Shown one piece after another: positions 63,980 through 64,000 of a stretch of DNA of 64,000 nt. A model generated the notes under the pieces. It made no database searches. It was not told where the DNA came from and worked only from the letters and a program-made list of their open reading frames with translations. Position 1 is the first letter of the stretch. Every line of letters begins with the position of its first letter. This stretch comes from Rhodanobacter sp. C06 (lineage in GTDB: Bacteria; Pseudomonadota; Gammaproteobacteria; Xanthomonadales; Rhodanobacteraceae). The stretch spans positions 20,082 through 84,081 of the forward strand of contig NZ_MUNP01000021.1 in NCBI RefSeq assembly GCF_002001105.1, read 5' to 3'. The position numbers were made by a program, and so were the translations under genes.

Positions 63980-64000
63980 CGGCGAACCGCAAGCCCGCAG

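Noticed and set aside
63559..63992. Several short overlapping ORFs at the window end
   Set aside because: They span repeat DNA and resemble the spurious proteins commonly called in such repeats. No domain or ribosome-binding site supports them.

Overview
The window is a GC-rich, gene-dense chromosomal segment of a motile gammaproteobacterium. A member of the Xanthomonadales (Rhodanobacteraceae or a close relative) is the best guess. This is an inference from the flgA-flgM-flgN layout with a sigma-28 promoter, the SAH riboswitch before ahcY, the GTAGGAGCGGCTTCAGCC-type and CCCTCTCCCC-type dispersed repeats, and very strong GC bias at third codon positions. No rRNA, tRNA, CRISPR array, prophage or insertion sequence was found. 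The only repeated DNA is short palindromic repeats.

Region by region: 1-2.7 kb is the end of a flagellar cluster (flgA end, flgM, flgN, an EAL-like/HDOD regulator). 2.8-10.8 kb holds a palindromic repeat, an RhtC-like exporter, a nucleoside symporter, a periplasmic-TPR diguanylate cyclase, dusB, and a two-gene lipid unit (LpxH-like phosphatase plus PlsC/OlsB-type acyltransferase) whose acyltransferase is interrupted by an in-frame TGA. 10.9-15.1 kb is methionine/SAM synthesis: metE behind a cobalamin riboswitch, then metK. 15.2-20.6 kb holds an orphan nucleotidyltransferase-fold protein with a palindromic upstream site, a Ser/Thr kinase with C-terminal repeats and a D,D-carboxypeptidase. 20.8-23.7 kb holds uup, a glutathione S-transferase and a GIY-YIG protein. 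23.6-36.0 kb is a compact seven-gene minus-strand operon: adaptor, ATPase, three large duplicated FtsX/MacB-type permeases, a sigma-54-type response regulator and a histidine kinase. 36.2-44 kb holds ppc (with a palindromic repeat inserted in frame), ahcY behind an SAH riboswitch, an ECF sigma factor with a membrane partner, a DUF3228 gene and metF behind an 18-bp palindrome. 44-56 kb is mostly housekeeping and accessory metabolism (ilvE, an RlmI-like methyltransferase, rmuC, folE, transporters, oxidoreductases). 56-59.3 kb is trpGDC followed by a PgpC-like phosphatase. 59.3-63.5 kb is a minus-strand cluster that looks like muropeptide recycling: dipeptide epimerase, RpiR-type regulator, L,D-transpeptidase-fold protein and dicarboxylate/amino-acid symporter.

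The strongest functional theme is the activated-methyl cycle. metF supplies methyl-THF, metE makes methionine, metK makes SAM and ahcY removes SAH. Three of the four have visible cis-regulation: B12-sensing RNA for metE, SAH-sensing RNA for ahcY and a palindromic DNA site for metF. The second theme is an efflux operon that carries its own two-component system. No wholly new system can be demonstrated from the sequence alone. The best leads are the TGA-split acyltransferase, the in-frame repeat insertion in ppc, the three-permease/one-ATPase operon with a divergent GAYTDA regulator, and the palindrome and small ORF beside the nucleotidyltransferase gene.
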